Translations under genes and position numbers: made by a program
NCBI RefSeq assembly: GCF_030407765.1
Contig: NZ_JASDCU010000016.1
Location: 1-64,000 of the forward strand
DNA: 64,000 bases
DNA from: Microbacterium sp. APC 3901
Lineage (GTDB): Bacteria > Actinomycetota > Actinomycetes > Actinomycetales > Microbacteriaceae
Direction: 5' to 3'
Notes under the pieces: generated by a model
What the model was told of the DNA's origin: nothing
What the model saw: the letters and a program-made list of their open reading frames with translations, nothing else
Database searches by the model: none
Shown here: in pieces, positions 42,943-52,370 of the stretch
How positions within the stretch are numbered: position 1 is the first letter of the stretch
How the letters are laid out: every line of letters starts with the position of its first letter

Positions 42943-42991
42943 TTCTGCGGAATCGGTTGAACACAGCCCGCTCCGGTGCGAAGATCGCATC
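42943..42991 (+). promoter_or_regulatory. Promoter and palindrome upstream of the second Lrp gene
   Basis: TTGAAC (42957-42962), a 17-bp spacer and GAAGAT (42980-42985) precede the ATG by 6 nt. GATTCTGCGGAATC (arms GATTC/GAATC) lies at about 42941-42954 just upstream of the -35 box, and ATATTCTGCGG near 42910 is a partial copy. They are good candidates for Lrp autoregulatory contacts. Confidence 0.55.
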
Positions 42992-43459
42992 ATGACGCCT
43001 TCGAAGAAGCACCCCCCGCTGGACGGTGTCGCCAAGACGATCATCGAGCTGCTGCAGGAGGACGGGCGGCGCTCGTACTCCGACATCGGAAGAGAGGTCG
43101 GCCTGAGCGAGGCCGCGGTGCGCCAGCGCGTGCAGCGTCTCACCGAGTCGGGCGTGATGCAGATCGTCGCGGTGACCGATCCGATGCAGCTGGGCTTCCC
43201 TCGGCAGGCGATGATCGGCATCCGCGTCTCGGGCGACACTCGCGTGGTCGCCGAGGCGATCGCCGAGATCGCCGCGATCGACTACGTGGTGATCACGGTC
43301 GGCTCGTTCGACATCCTCGCCGAGGTCGTCTGCGAGGACGACGAGGACCTCCTCGCCCTCATCAACGACCACATCCGCCCGATCGACGGAGTGCTGTCGA
43401 CCGAGACCTTCATCTACGCCAAGCTGCAGAAGCAGCTCTACAACTGGGGGACCAGATGA
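42992..43459 (+). CDS. Lrp/AsnC-family regulator (paralogue 2)
   Basis: A 155-residue feast/famine regulator colinear with the one at 17616: helix-turn-helix EDGRRSYSDIGREVGLSEAA plus VRQRVQRL, RAM domain from IVAVTDPMQLGFPRQAMIGI and the same YNWGTR end. It overlaps the following aminotransferase by 4 bp (ATGA), so regulator and enzyme are coupled. The message is predicted to be leaderless. It probably controls this aminotransferase operon, and cross-talk or mixed oligomers with the first paralogue are possible. Confidence 0.93.
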   Translation: MTPSKKHPPLDGVAKTIIELLQEDGRRSYSDIGREVGLSEAAVRQRVQRLTESGVMQIVAVTDPMQLGFPRQAMIGIRVSGDTRVVAEAIAEIAAIDYVVITVGSFDILAEVVCEDDEDLLALINDHIRPIDGVLSTETFIYAKLQKQLYNWGTR

Positions 43460-44850
43460 GCACGCAACGCACGACTCCGTCCGAGGCCGAACTGCAGGCC
43501 ATGGCCAAGGACCACCTGTGGATGCACTTCACACGGCAGTCCACGATGGAGAAGAGCGGTGTGCCGATCATCGTCAAGGGTGACGGTCACCGCATCTGGG
43601 ATTCGAAGGGCAAGGAGTACTTCGACGGCCTCGCCGGGCTCTTCGTCGTGAACGCCGGGCACGGGCGTCGACGCCTCGCCGAGGCCGCCGCGAAGCAGGC
43701 ATCCGAGCTGTCCTTCTTCCCGCTCTGGTCGTACGCGCACCCCGCAGCCATCGAACTCGCCGACCGGCTCGCGGCGGAGGCACCCGGAGACCTGAACCGC
43801 GTGTTCTTCTCCACCGGTGGCGGCGAGGCGGTCGAGACGGCCTTCAAGCTCGCGAAGCACTACTGGAAGCTGATGGGCAAGCCCACCAAGCACAAGGTCA
43901 TCTCGCGTTCGGTCGCCTACCACGGCACCCCGCAGGGCGCACTCGCGATCACCGGCATCCCGGCCATGAAGTCCATGTTCGAACCCGTCACCCCCGGCGG
44001 CTTCCGGGTGCCCAACACCAACTTCTACCGCGCGGCCGAGATGGGCGGCCCGAGTGACGACCTCGAGGCCTTCGGCCGCTGGGCCGCCGACCGCATCGAG
44101 GAGATGATCCTGTTCGAGGGTGCAGACACGGTCGCCGCCGTGTTCCTCGAGCCGGTGCAGAACTCGGGCGGATGCTTCCCTCCGCCTCCCGGCTACTTCG
44201 CCCGCGTGCGCGAGATCTGCGACCGCCACGACGTGCTGCTCGTCTCAGACGAGGTCATCTGCGCGTTCGGCCGTCTCGGCCACACCTTCGCGTGCACCGG
44301 CCTCGGGTATGTGCCCGACATGATCACGTGCGCCAAGGGCATGACGAGCGGCTACTCGCCGATCGGCGCGACCGTGATCAGCGACCGGATCTACGAGCCG
44401 TTCTCGAAGGGCGACATCTCGTTCCCCCACGGCTACACCTTCGGCGGCCACCCCGTCTCGGCGGCGGTCGCTCTCGAGAACCTCGCCATCTTCGACGAGG
44501 AGGGCCTCAACGAGCGGGTGCGCGAGAACTCGCCCCTGTTCCGCGCAGAGCTCGAGACGCTGCTCGATCTGCCGATCGTCGGTGATGTGCGCGGCGACGG
44601 CTACTTCTTCGGCATCGAGCTCGTGAAGGACAAGGCCACGAGGGAGACGTTCGACGACGCCGAGTCCGAACGGCTGCTGCGCGGTTTCCTCTCCCCCGCG
44701 CTGTTCGAGGCCGGGCTCTACTGCCGCGCCGACGACCGCGGAGACCCCGTGATCCAGCTCGCACCGCCGCTCACGGTCGGCCCTGCCGAGTTCCGCGAGA
44801 TCGGGCAGATCCTGCGCAGCGTGCTCACCGACGCGCAGTCGGTGCTCTGA
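43456..44850 (+). CDS. Class III aminotransferase, probable polyamine/GABA:pyruvate aminotransferase
   Basis: A 464-residue PLP-dependent class III (omega) aminotransferase. The opening AKDHLWMHFTRQSTMEKSG, then FFSTGGGEAVETAFKLAKHYW, SRSVAYHGTPQGALAITG, the Asp of LLVSDEVICAFGRLG and the PLP-Lys region DMITCAKGMTSGYSPIGA are clear. The opening resembles the putrescine-pyruvate (SpuC) and GABA aminotransferase subgroup. It would convert putrescine to 4-aminobutanal or GABA to succinate semialdehyde. It is coupled to an Lrp regulator; the exact amine is inferred. Confidence 0.9.
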   Translation: MSTQRTTPSEAELQAMAKDHLWMHFTRQSTMEKSGVPIIVKGDGHRIWDSKGKEYFDGLAGLFVVNAGHGRRRLAEAAAKQASELSFFPLWSYAHPAAIELADRLAAEAPGDLNRVFFSTGGGEAVETAFKLAKHYWKLMGKPTKHKVISRSVAYHGTPQGALAITGIPAMKSMFEPVTPGGFRVPNTNFYRAAEMGGPSDDLEAFGRWAADRIEEMILFEGADTVAAVFLEPVQNSGGCFPPPPGYFARVREICDRHDVLLVSDEVICAFGRLGHTFACTGLGYVPDMITCAKGMTSGYSPIGATVISDRIYEPFSKGDISFPHGYTFGGHPVSAAVALENLAIFDEEGLNERVRENSPLFRAELETLLDLPIVGDVRGDGYFFGIELVKDKATRETFDDAESERLLRGFLSPALFEAGLYCRADDRGDPVIQLAPPLTVGPAEFREIGQILRSVLTDAQSVL

Positions 44851-44867
44851 CGCCCGCTTCGGGGGCG
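44851..44867. terminator. Small hairpin between convergent genes
   Basis: CGCCC and GGGCG flank GCTTCGG directly after the aminotransferase stop codon, in the 31-bp gap before the end of the PucR gene on the other strand. The stem is short and has no T-run. Confidence 0.4.
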
Positions 44868-44881
44868 ATGTCGGGAGGGAC

Positions 44882-46420
44882 TCAGGCGGATGCCGCGGTG
44901 CGCCGCCTCGCGAGCAGGGCGAGGTGCAACGCCGCGATCGTCTCACCGTCGTCGAGGTCGACCCCCAGCAGATCGCCGATCACCGTGATGCGCTGATAGA
45001 ACACCGACCGCGACAGGTGACTCGCGGCCGCCGCCGCCGAGCGGTTGCCCGGGTGCGCGACGAGAGCCGCGAGCACGTCGAGCAGGTCGCCTCGACGCTC
45101 TCGGTCATGACGGATCAGTGGCGCCAGCATCCGCTCGCTGTGCTCGTGCAGCCGGTGGTCGTCGCGCAGCGTGGCGACCAGACGCTCGAGCGGGCGGTCA
45201 TCGACCCGACGCACCCTCGCCCCGGCGTCGGCCCTGTCGCTGTCGGCGAGGTCGCGTGCGGCGCGCAGCGAGGCGAGCAGGCCGATCACGTCATCGGCGA
45301 CCGGCCCCACGAAGACGGCGCGGTCGGGGCCGGCGATGCGCAGCAGCACCTCATCGGACAACGCCGCGGATGCCGGCAGCGACAGCAGCGCGACGTCGTC
45401 GTCGGCCACGCGGGCGGCGACCACGGCGAAGCCCGCCTGCCGTGCGCGATACGCGAGTTCGCTGATCGATGCCGAGCCGCGGGCGACGATCCCGTGGCAC
45501 TGGCGCCCGGCGAGCGCGAATCCCCCTGCGCGCAGCCGGGCGTCGATGTCCTCGGCCCTGGCGAAACGCGCGCCGAGCAGGTCGTCGATCACCGCCCGCT
45601 GAGCCAGCAGCGACCACTCGGCGTCACCGCCGTCGGCGATGCAGCCGAACGCGAGCGCCGTCGCCCCCTGCTCGAGCACGGTGACGCGACCGGCGGGATG
45701 TGCCGGGCCGGGAAGCGCGAGAAGCGTGCCCCAGCGCATTCCTCTGGCCTGCACGGGCACCTGCTCGGCACCGTCTCTGCGATGGAGCGCCTCGGCGATC
45801 GACATCCCGAGCCCTTCGGCTGCGATCACCTCACGCGCGAGATTCTCGAGGATGACCGGTGCGCCGAGCGCCCTGGCGGTCTCGGCGACCACGACGTCGG
45901 CGGGCGCGCCCTGCAGGCTCAGCGCGGTGAACAGCTCATGCAGATGCTGCCTCTCGCGCAGCGCCTGCGTCTGCGCGGCGATCAGTGCGTGGTGCACGGC
46001 TTCGGTCACGGCGACGAACTTCACCTCGCGGGTCAGCGCGACGAGGGCGAGGCCGACCGTCGCACAGACGTCGACGACCGGCTGTGGCACGGCCGGGCGT
46101 GCCGCACTGAGCTCGAAGACGATCCCGGCGATGCCCGCTCCGTGCAGGCTCGACGCGAAGGCGCGCAGCTCTCCCTCGTCGAATGGCCATCCGGCGCCCG
46201 TCGTCAGCAGCAGCTCCCCGCCGTCGAGCAGACGCGCAACGCCGACGCCGTCGGACACGTGCACCCACCGCACCGCGGCATCCGATGCCGCACCCCCGAC
46301 GATCACCTCGGGTTCGCCCGCCTGCACCGCGGGCTCGGCCAGCACGTCGGCGACCGTGAGATGGACGCCCAGCGCCGGACGATCTGTCCGGATGCCGCTG
46401 ATCTCGCTACGTTCTGACAC
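44882..46420 (-). CDS. PucR-family transcriptional regulator
   Basis: A 512-residue PucR-type regulator. The N-terminal purine-catabolism-like domain starts at LTVADVLAEPAVQAGEPEV with VRWVHVSDGVGVARLLDGGELLLTTG, a central GGDEF-like region follows, and the C-terminal HTH is LLDVLAALVAHPGNRSAAAA, then SHLSRSVFYQRITVIGDLLG. Such regulators activate amine, GABA or purine catabolic genes. The GTG start has AAGGGG about 8 nt upstream. It is divergent from mmsA and the second aminotransferase (98 bp between starts), which it most likely activates. Confidence 0.92.
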   Translation of the reverse strand: MSERSEISGIRTDRPALGVHLTVADVLAEPAVQAGEPEVIVGGAASDAAVRWVHVSDGVGVARLLDGGELLLTTGAGWPFDEGELRAFASSLHGAGIAGIVFELSAARPAVPQPVVDVCATVGLALVALTREVKFVAVTEAVHHALIAAQTQALRERQHLHELFTALSLQGAPADVVVAETARALGAPVILENLAREVIAAEGLGMSIAEALHRRDGAEQVPVQARGMRWGTLLALPGPAHPAGRVTVLEQGATALAFGCIADGGDAEWSLLAQRAVIDDLLGARFARAEDIDARLRAGGFALAGRQCHGIVARGSASISELAYRARQAGFAVVAARVADDDVALLSLPASAALSDEVLLRIAGPDRAVFVGPVADDVIGLLASLRAARDLADSDRADAGARVRRVDDRPLERLVATLRDDHRLHEHSERMLAPLIRHDRERRGDLLDVLAALVAHPGNRSAAAAASHLSRSVFYQRITVIGDLLGVDLDDGETIAALHLALLARRRTAASA

Positions 46421-46518
46421 CAGATCAGCCCCTTGCGCTCTGTGATCATGGAAGAAAGCCAGCGTATCGAACCTCGGTCAGAGTGTTCGATGCGGATCAC
46501 GCACTGCGAGGGAGTCCC

Positions 46519-48003
46519 GTGGACATCGTCCGTCACATCATCAATGGAGCAGAGACCGCCGAGGCGGCGCGCACGGGTCAGATCTTCGACCCCGCCACCG
46601 GACAGGTGACCACGCAGGTCGCCTTCGCGTCCACCGCAGAGGTCGAACAGGCGATCGCCGCCGCGGCATCCGCTCTGCCCGCATGGCGTGAGACGAGCCT
46701 CATCAAGCGCGCCGACGTGTTCTTCCGCCTGCGCCAGCTGCTCAAGGAGCGCACGCCCGAGCTCGCGGCGATCGTCACGTCGGAGCACGGCAAGGTGCTC
46801 TCGGATGCCGCGGGCGAGGTCTCGCGCGGCATCGAGAACGTCGAGTTCGCGGCGGGCCTCGTGCACCTGCTCAAGGGCGAGCGCAGCGAGCAGGTCTCGC
46901 GCGGCGTCGACGTGCACTCGGTCAAGCAGCCCGTCGGCGTCGTCGCCGCCATCACCCCGTTCAACTTCCCGGTGATGGTGCCGCTGTGGATGGTCGCCTC
47001 GGCGATCGCGTGCGGCAACACCGTGGTGCTCAAGCCCAGCGAGAAGGATCCGTCGGCCTCGGTCTGGCTCGCGAAGCTCTTCCAGGAGGCAGGTCTGCCC
47101 GACGGCGTGCTCAATGTCGTGCACGGCGACAAGGAGGCCGTCGATGCGCTGCTCGAGTCGCCGCGCGTGAACGCCGTCAGCTTCGTGGGCTCGACCCCGA
47201 TCGCCCGCTCGATCTATCAGCGCGCTTCGACTGCGGGCAAGCGCGTGCAGGCGCTCGGCGGAGCGAAGAACCACATGGTGGTGATGCCGGACGCCGACCT
47301 CGACGCGGCCGCCGACGCCGCGATCTCGGCCGCCTACGGGTCGGCCGGCGAGCGCTGCATGGCCGTCTCGGTGCTCGTGGCGGTCGGCGACATCGCCGAC
47401 GATCTGGTCGCCGCGATCGCGTCGCGCATCGAGGGTCTGACGATCGGCGCCGGCACCGATGCCGCGAGCGAGATGGGTCCGCTCATCACGCGCGAGCACC
47501 GCGACCGCGTCGCCTCGTACGTCACCGGAGCCGCCGCAGAGGGCGCGACGGTCGTGGTCGACGGCACGACGAAGGAGTTCGACTCTGAGGGCTTCTTCAT
47601 CGGCGTCAGCCTGATCGATCAGGTCGCCCCCGGCATGAAGGTCTACGCCGACGAGATCTTCGGTCCGGTGCTCTCGGTGGTCCGCGTCGAGACCTACGCC
47701 GAGGCCGTCGAGCTCGTCAACGCGAACGCCTACGGAAACGGCACGGCGATCTTCACGCGAGACGGCGGCACCGCCCGTCAGTACGAGTTCGACATCGAGG
47801 TCGGCATGGTCGGCGTCAACGTGCCGATCCCCGTGCCGATCGGCGCATACTCTTTCGGCGGCTGGAAGGACTCGCTGTTCGGCGACTCGCACATCTACGG
47901 TCCCGAGTCGGTGCACTTCTACACTCGGTCGAAGGTGGTCACCACGCGCTGGCCCGACCACACGCCCTCGCAGATCGACCTGGGCTTCCCGAGCAACCAC
48001 TGA
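46519..48003 (+). CDS. mmsA: CoA-acylating methylmalonate/malonate semialdehyde dehydrogenase
   Basis: A 494-residue MmsA/IolA-type aldehyde dehydrogenase, which turns malonate or methylmalonate semialdehyde plus CoA and NAD into acetyl- or propionyl-CoA and CO2. ITPFNFPVMVPLWM, KPSEKDPSA, FVGSTPIARSIYQRA, LGGAKNHMVVMPDAD and the Cys in GSAGERCMAVSVLV are the MMSDH versions of the ALDH motifs. GTG at 46519 is chosen because GAGGGAG stands 4 nt upstream. With the aminotransferase 20 bp downstream it makes a beta-alanine to acetyl-CoA route, which suggests the physiological substrate is malonate semialdehyde. Confidence 0.93.
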   Translation: MDIVRHIINGAETAEAARTGQIFDPATGQVTTQVAFASTAEVEQAIAAAASALPAWRETSLIKRADVFFRLRQLLKERTPELAAIVTSEHGKVLSDAAGEVSRGIENVEFAAGLVHLLKGERSEQVSRGVDVHSVKQPVGVVAAITPFNFPVMVPLWMVASAIACGNTVVLKPSEKDPSASVWLAKLFQEAGLPDGVLNVVHGDKEAVDALLESPRVNAVSFVGSTPIARSIYQRASTAGKRVQALGGAKNHMVVMPDADLDAAADAAISAAYGSAGERCMAVSVLVAVGDIADDLVAAIASRIEGLTIGAGTDAASEMGPLITREHRDRVASYVTGAAAEGATVVVDGTTKEFDSEGFFIGVSLIDQVAPGMKVYADEIFGPVLSVVRVETYAEAVELVNANAYGNGTAIFTRDGGTARQYEFDIEVGMVGVNVPIPVPIGAYSFGGWKDSLFGDSHIYGPESVHFYTRSKVVTTRWPDHTPSQIDLGFPSNH

Positions 48004-48023
48004 GTCAGAGAGCGACACACGAC

Positions 48024-49412
48024 ATGACGACCTTCACCGATCGCCACGGCGCATCGCACCCGCTCCCCGCCCCCGAGGCCGAGGCGCAGGTGCGGGCGGA
48101 CGACCGCGGCCACGTCTTCCACTCCTGGAGCGCTCAGGGACTCATCGACCCGCTGCCCGTCGCGGCGGGCGAGGGTGCGACGTTCTGGGACTACGCAGGC
48201 AACGCCTACCTCGACTTCTCGAGCCAGCTGGTGAACCTGAACCTCGGCCACCAGCATCCCGATCTCGTGGCGGCGATCCAGCAGCAGGCCGGGCGCCTGT
48301 CGACGATCCAGCCGGCCATGGCCAACGACGTGCGGGGCGAGCTCGCCCGGCTCATCGTCGAGGTCGCACCCGAGGGGTTCGAGAAGGTCTTCTTCACGAA
48401 CGGCGGCGCCGAGGCCAACGAATACGCGGTGCGCATGGCCCGCCAGTCGACCGGCCGCCACAAGGTGCTCTCGATGTACCGCAGCTACCACGGCTCCACA
48501 TCGACGGCGATCTCGCTGACGGGCGACCCCCGCCGATGGGCCAACGGCACGCCCGACTCGGGCGCCGTGCGCTTCTTCGGACCGTACCTCTACCGCTCGC
48601 CGTTCCACGCCGAGACGCCGGAGCAGGAATCCGAGCGCGCGCTCGCCCACCTCGAGCAGACGATCCAGCTCGAGGGGCCTCAGACGATCGCCGCGATCAT
48701 CATCGAGACGGTCGTCGGCACGAACGGCGTGCTCGTGCCGCCGCCCGGCTATCTGCAGGGCGTGCGCGAACTGTGCGATCGCTACGGCATCGTCTACATC
48801 GCCGACGAGGTCATGGTCGGCTTCGGGCGGCTCGGCGAGTGGTTCGGCATCGACGCCTACGACGGGCGCCCCGACCTGATCACCTTCGCCAAGGGCGTGA
48901 ACTCCGGCTATGTCCCGCTCGGCGGCGTCGTCATCTCCGAGCGGATCGCGCGCGCCTTCGACACCACGCCGTTCGCGGGCGGATTGACGTACTCGGGCCA
49001 CCCGCTCGCGTGCGCCGCCGGTGTCGCGACCTTCGAGGTGTTCCGCCGAGACGGCATCCTCGAGCGCGTGCGCGACCTGGGCGAGCGCGTCGTCGAGCCG
49101 ACCCTGCGCCGCTGGGTCGACACCCACCCGAGTGTCGGAGAGGTGCGCGGGCGCGGTCTCTTCTGGGCCGTCGAGCTCGTGCGCGACAAGCAGACGCGCG
49201 AGCCGCTCGTGCCGTTCAACGCGAGCGGATCGGATGCTGCGCCGGTCGCCGCATTCGCCGCCGCGGCGAAGAAGGCCGGCGTCTGGCCGTTCACGCACTT
49301 CAACCGTATGCACGTGGCTCCGCCGCTCGTGATCCGCGAGGACGATCTGGTGCGCGGTCTCGCCGTGCTCGACGAGGCCCTCGCCGTCGCCGACGAGCAC
49401 GCCGCGAGCTGA
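48024..49412 (+). CDS. Class III aminotransferase, probable beta-alanine:pyruvate type
   Basis: A 462-residue class III PLP aminotransferase: FWDYAGNAYLDFSSQLVNLNLGH, FFTNGGAEANEYAVRMAR, YRSYHGSTSTAISLTGDPRRW, the Asp in VYIADEVMVGFGRLG, and ITFAKGVNSGYVPLGGV with the PLP lysine. It is only distantly similar to the aminotransferase at 43456. Next to mmsA and a PucR regulator it most likely transfers the amino group of beta-alanine (or taurine) to pyruvate, giving malonate semialdehyde for MmsA; the assignment rests mainly on this pairing. Confidence 0.9.
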   Translation: MTTFTDRHGASHPLPAPEAEAQVRADDRGHVFHSWSAQGLIDPLPVAAGEGATFWDYAGNAYLDFSSQLVNLNLGHQHPDLVAAIQQQAGRLSTIQPAMANDVRGELARLIVEVAPEGFEKVFFTNGGAEANEYAVRMARQSTGRHKVLSMYRSYHGSTSTAISLTGDPRRWANGTPDSGAVRFFGPYLYRSPFHAETPEQESERALAHLEQTIQLEGPQTIAAIIIETVVGTNGVLVPPPGYLQGVRELCDRYGIVYIADEVMVGFGRLGEWFGIDAYDGRPDLITFAKGVNSGYVPLGGVVISERIARAFDTTPFAGGLTYSGHPLACAAGVATFEVFRRDGILERVRDLGERVVEPTLRRWVDTHPSVGEVRGRGLFWAVELVRDKQTREPLVPFNASGSDAAPVAAFAAAAKKAGVWPFTHFNRMHVAPPLVIREDDLVRGLAVLDEALAVADEHAAS

Positions 49413-49418
49413 CTCTGC

Positions 49419-49459
49419 CGCTGCTGCGCGGGTTCAGACCAGGAATCCGCGCAGCAGCG
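49419..49459. terminator. Bidirectional hairpin overlapping the FadR-type gene end
   Basis: CGCTGCTGCGCGG (49419-49431) pairs with CCGCGCAGCAGCG (49447-49459), a perfect 13-bp stem with a 15-nt loop. It serves both convergent genes; the right arm lies inside the last codons of the GntR-type gene, so the hairpin and the C-terminus (LLRGFLV) share sequence. Confidence 0.8.
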
Positions 49460-50162
49460 CCTCGGAGCCCGCGAGATGATCACGCATCGCGGCCTCGGCG
49501 ACGTCGGGGCGCCCGGCCAGGATCGCCGTGACGATGCGCTCGTGCTGCTCGCCCGAGTGCTGGATGTTGCGTGGCATCAGCGGGAACGTGTCGAGCCACG
49601 CGTTGACATCCGCCCGGTTCTCGGCGACCAGAGCGACGAGCGAGGGGATGCCGGCGGCCTCGGCGATCGCGAGGTGCAGCAGGGTGTCGAGACGGCGGTA
49701 CTCCTCTGGTCCGGCCGGAAGCGCCGCCTCGTGCCGGGCCCACAGGTCGGCACGAGTCGCCGCATCCAGAGCGCGACCCGCAGCCGCACGCACCGCGCCG
49801 GTCTCGAGCACCCGGCGAAGCCCCAGAACGTCGTCGATCTCGGCGGCGGTCACCGCTCCGGCATCCGAGGGCTGCGGCAGCGGATCCGCGACGAACGTGC
49901 CGCCGTACCGACCACGCTTCGGAACCAGATAGCCGGTGTCGGCGAGCTCGCGGATCGCCTCGCGCACGGTGTCGCGGCTCACTCCGAAGGATGCCGCGAG
50001 CTCGCGCTCGGGAGGCAGGGACTCTCCCGGCGCGACCACGCCGAGACGGATGGTCTGCACGAGCCGAGCGACCGCATCCTCGAGGGCGTTTCCTCGGCGC
50101 AGCGGACGGTAGACCGCCCGGCGCACCCCGACGAGATCGCCGTCGGATGGGTGCTCGCTCAT
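49434..50162 (-). CDS. FadR-type GntR-family regulator
   Basis: A 242-residue GntR regulator of the FadR subfamily. The winged helix is LPPERELAASFGVSRDTVRE, AIRELADTGYLVPKRGRYGGTF; the C-terminal FCD domain carries AAGRALDAATRADLWARHEA and LLHLAIAEAAGIPSLVALVAENR with likely metal/ligand residues. It follows the SDR gene by 34 bp on the same strand, so it is probably the last gene of the puuA-puuD-aldehyde dehydrogenase-SDR run and a repressor of it, lifted by a carboxylic acid intermediate. Confidence 0.9.
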   Translation of the reverse strand: MSEHPSDGDLVGVRRAVYRPLRRGNALEDAVARLVQTIRLGVVAPGESLPPERELAASFGVSRDTVREAIRELADTGYLVPKRGRYGGTFVADPLPQPSDAGAVTAAEIDDVLGLRRVLETGAVRAAAGRALDAATRADLWARHEAALPAGPEEYRRLDTLLHLAIAEAAGIPSLVALVAENRADVNAWLDTFPLMPRNIQHSGEQHERIVTAILAGRPDVAEAAMRDHLAGSEALLRGFLV

Positions 50163-50196
50163 GCTTCTCAGCCTGTCACAGCGACATGGTCCCGCT

Positions 50197-50976
50197 TCAC
50201 AGCGGGGTGACGTAGGCGTTGGTGATGCCGCCGTCGACGACGAAGGCGCTGGCCGTGATGAACGACGAGTCGTCCGAGGCGAGGAAGGCCACGGCCGCTG
50301 CCAGCTCCGACGGTTCGGCGAAGCGCCCCATCGGCACGTGCACGAGTCGGCGCTGCGCGCGCTCGGGATCTTTTGCGAAGAGCTCCTGCAGCAGCGGGGT
50401 GTTCACCGGTCCGGGGCACAGCGCGTTGACGCGCACACCCTGCCGGGCGAACTGCACGCCGAGCTCGCGCGACATCGCGAGCACGCCGCCCTTCGATGCG
50501 GTGTAGCTGATCTGCGAGGTCGCCGACCCCAGCAACGCCACGAACGAGGCCGTGTTGATGATCGACCCGCGGCCCACCGGCACCATGTGACGCAGCGCGG
50601 CGCGGCTGCACAAGTACACGCTCTTGAGGTTCACGTCCTGCACGCGATCCCAGGCCGGCAGCTCGGTCGTCTCGATCGAGTCGTCGTCGGCGGGCGAGAT
50701 TCCCGCGTTGTTGAACGCGATGTCGATGCGGCCGAACTCCGCGGCGACCCCGTCGAACAGGGTGTTGACCATGGCCTCGTCGGCGACGTCGACCGGACGG
50801 AACACACCGCCCACCTCGGCCGCGGCCGCTTCGCCCGTGGCGGGGTCGACGTCGGCGATGACGACGAACGCGCCCTCGGCGGCGAAGCGCTGGGCTGTGG
50901 CGAAGCCGATTCCGCTCGCGCCGCCCGTGATGATGGCGACGCGGTCCTTGAGGCGCTGGGTCAGATCGATGGTCAT
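50197..50976 (-). CDS. SDR-family NAD(P)-dependent oxidoreductase
   Basis: A 259-residue classical short-chain dehydrogenase: cofactor motif AIITGGASGIGFATAQRFA, IAFNNAGIS, catalytic Ser in GSIINTASFVALLGS and SYTASKGGVLAMS with Tyr-xxx-Lys. N-terminal to these, TQRLKDRVAI is typical. It may reduce or oxidise a hydroxy acid such as 4-hydroxybutyrate or succinate semialdehyde in this amine-catabolic run, but the substrate cannot be read. It lies 32 bp after the aldehyde dehydrogenase gene. Confidence 0.9.
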   Translation of the reverse strand: MTIDLTQRLKDRVAIITGGASGIGFATAQRFAAEGAFVVIADVDPATGEAAAAEVGGVFRPVDVADEAMVNTLFDGVAAEFGRIDIAFNNAGISPADDDSIETTELPAWDRVQDVNLKSVYLCSRAALRHMVPVGRGSIINTASFVALLGSATSQISYTASKGGVLAMSRELGVQFARQGVRVNALCPGPVNTPLLQELFAKDPERAQRRLVHVPMGRFAEPSELAAAVAFLASDDSSFITASAFVVDGGITNAYVTPL

Positions 50977-51008
50977 GTGTGTTCTCCGTTGCAGGGTGTG
51001 TGAGCGGG

Positions 51009-52370
51009 TCAGGATTCGTCGGTCGCGAAGAAGACGTTCTTCGTCTCGGTGAAGTGCTCGGCGGCGTCGGGCCCGAGCTCACGCCCGAGGCCCGACGCCT
51101 TCATGCCGCCGAACGGCGTCGCGTACCGCACCGAAGAGTGCGAGTTCACCGACAGCACGCCGCTCTGCACCCCGCGGGACACACGCACGGCGCGGCCGAG
51201 GCTCTCGGTCCAGATCGAGCCGGCGAGACCGTAGGCGGTGTCGTTCGCCAGGCGGATCGCGTCGGCCTCGTCCTCGAACGGCATCACCGCGACGACCGGG
51301 CCGAACACCTCCTGCTGGGCGATCCGGTCTGAGGGATCGGCGAGCACCACGGCGGGAGCGAACCAGAATCCGTCGCCGCTCGGAGCGCTGCCGCGGAATG
51401 CGATGTTCGCATCGTCCAGGAACCCCGACACCGTGTCGCGGTGGGCGGCCGAGATGAGTGGCCCCATGTCGGTGTCGGCACTCGACGGGTCACCCACCCG
51501 CCAGGCGGCGACAGCCGGTTCGAGCATCTCGAGGAACCGGTCGTACACGGACCGCTGCACGAGAAGGCGACTGCGGGCGCAGCAGTCCTGGCCCGCATTG
51601 TCGAACACGGATCCGGGAACCGCAGCGACGGCCTTCTCGAGATCGGCGTCCGCGAAGACGATGTTGGCGCTCTTGCCGCCGAGCTCGAGGGTGACGGGTT
51701 TGAGCGCACGCGCGCAGCCGGCGGCGACCTCGATGCCGACCTCGGTCGATCCGGTGAAGACCACCTTGCGCACATCCGGATGCTCGACGAGCCGCTGCCC
51801 GACGACCGAACCCGATCCGGTGACGACCTCGAAGAGCCCTTCGGGCAGCCCGGCCTCGAGGGCCAGCTCTCCGAGTCGGATGGCCGTGAGCGGCGTGAGC
51901 TCCGCGGGCTTCAGCACCACGGCGTTGCCCGCGGCGAGCGCCGGCGCGAACGCCCACGCGGCGATCGTCATGGGGAAGTTCCACGGCACGATCACCCCGA
52001 CGACTCCGTACGGGTCGTGGAAGGTGACATCGAGCCCGCCCGCCACCGGGATCTGACGGCCCGACAGCCGCTCGGGGTCGGCCGAGTAGTAGTTGAGCAC
52101 CTGGGCGACATGGCCCGCCTCCCACCGGGCGGAGCCGATCGGATGCCCGGAGTTCCGCACCTCGAGCTGCGCCAGCTCCTCTGTGGCGGCCTCGACGGCA
52201 CGAGCGAAGGCACGCAGCGCATCGGCTCGAGCGACGGGCGCGAGCGCGGCCCATCGGCGCTGCGCCGCGACGGCGCGCGCGATCGCGGCATCCGTCTCTC
52301 CGATGTCGGCGCGCGCGACCTCGCGGATCGCCGCGCCGGTCGACGGGTTGATGACTGTGAACGCGCTCAT
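51009..52370 (-). CDS. Aldehyde dehydrogenase (probable PuuC role)
   Basis: A 453-residue NAD(P)-dependent aldehyde dehydrogenase. VPWNFPMTIAAWAFAPALAAG, KPAELTPLTAIRLGEL, VTLELGGKSANIVFADAD with the general-base Glu and NAGQDCCARSRLLV with the nucleophile Cys are present; a second Cys follows the nucleophile directly. ATG at 52370 overlaps the puuD stop by 4 bp. Between puuD and an SDR it probably oxidises gamma-glutamyl-aminobutyraldehyde or succinate semialdehyde. It is distinct from the aldehyde dehydrogenase at 16082. Confidence 0.9.
   Translation of the reverse strand: MSAFTVINPSTGAAIREVARADIGETDAAIARAVAAQRRWAALAPVARADALRAFARAVEAATEELAQLEVRNSGHPIGSARWEAGHVAQVLNYYSADPERLSGRQIPVAGGLDVTFHDPYGVVGVIVPWNFPMTIAAWAFAPALAAGNAVVLKPAELTPLTAIRLGELALEAGLPEGLFEVVTGSGSVVGQRLVEHPDVRKVVFTGSTEVGIEVAAGCARALKPVTLELGGKSANIVFADADLEKAVAAVPGSVFDNAGQDCCARSRLLVQRSVYDRFLEMLEPAVAAWRVGDPSSADTDMGPLISAAHRDTVSGFLDDANIAFRGSAPSGDGFWFAPAVVLADPSDRIAQQEVFGPVVAVMPFEDEADAIRLANDTAYGLAGSIWTESLGRAVRVSRGVQSGVLSVNSHSSVRYATPFGGMKASGLGRELGPDAAEHFTETKNVFFATDES

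Noticed and set aside
42904..42956. A CRISPR-like or satellite repeat because ATTCTGCGG occurs twice
   Set aside because: Only two short copies 32 bp apart with no constant spacer; an Lrp contact region is a better explanation.
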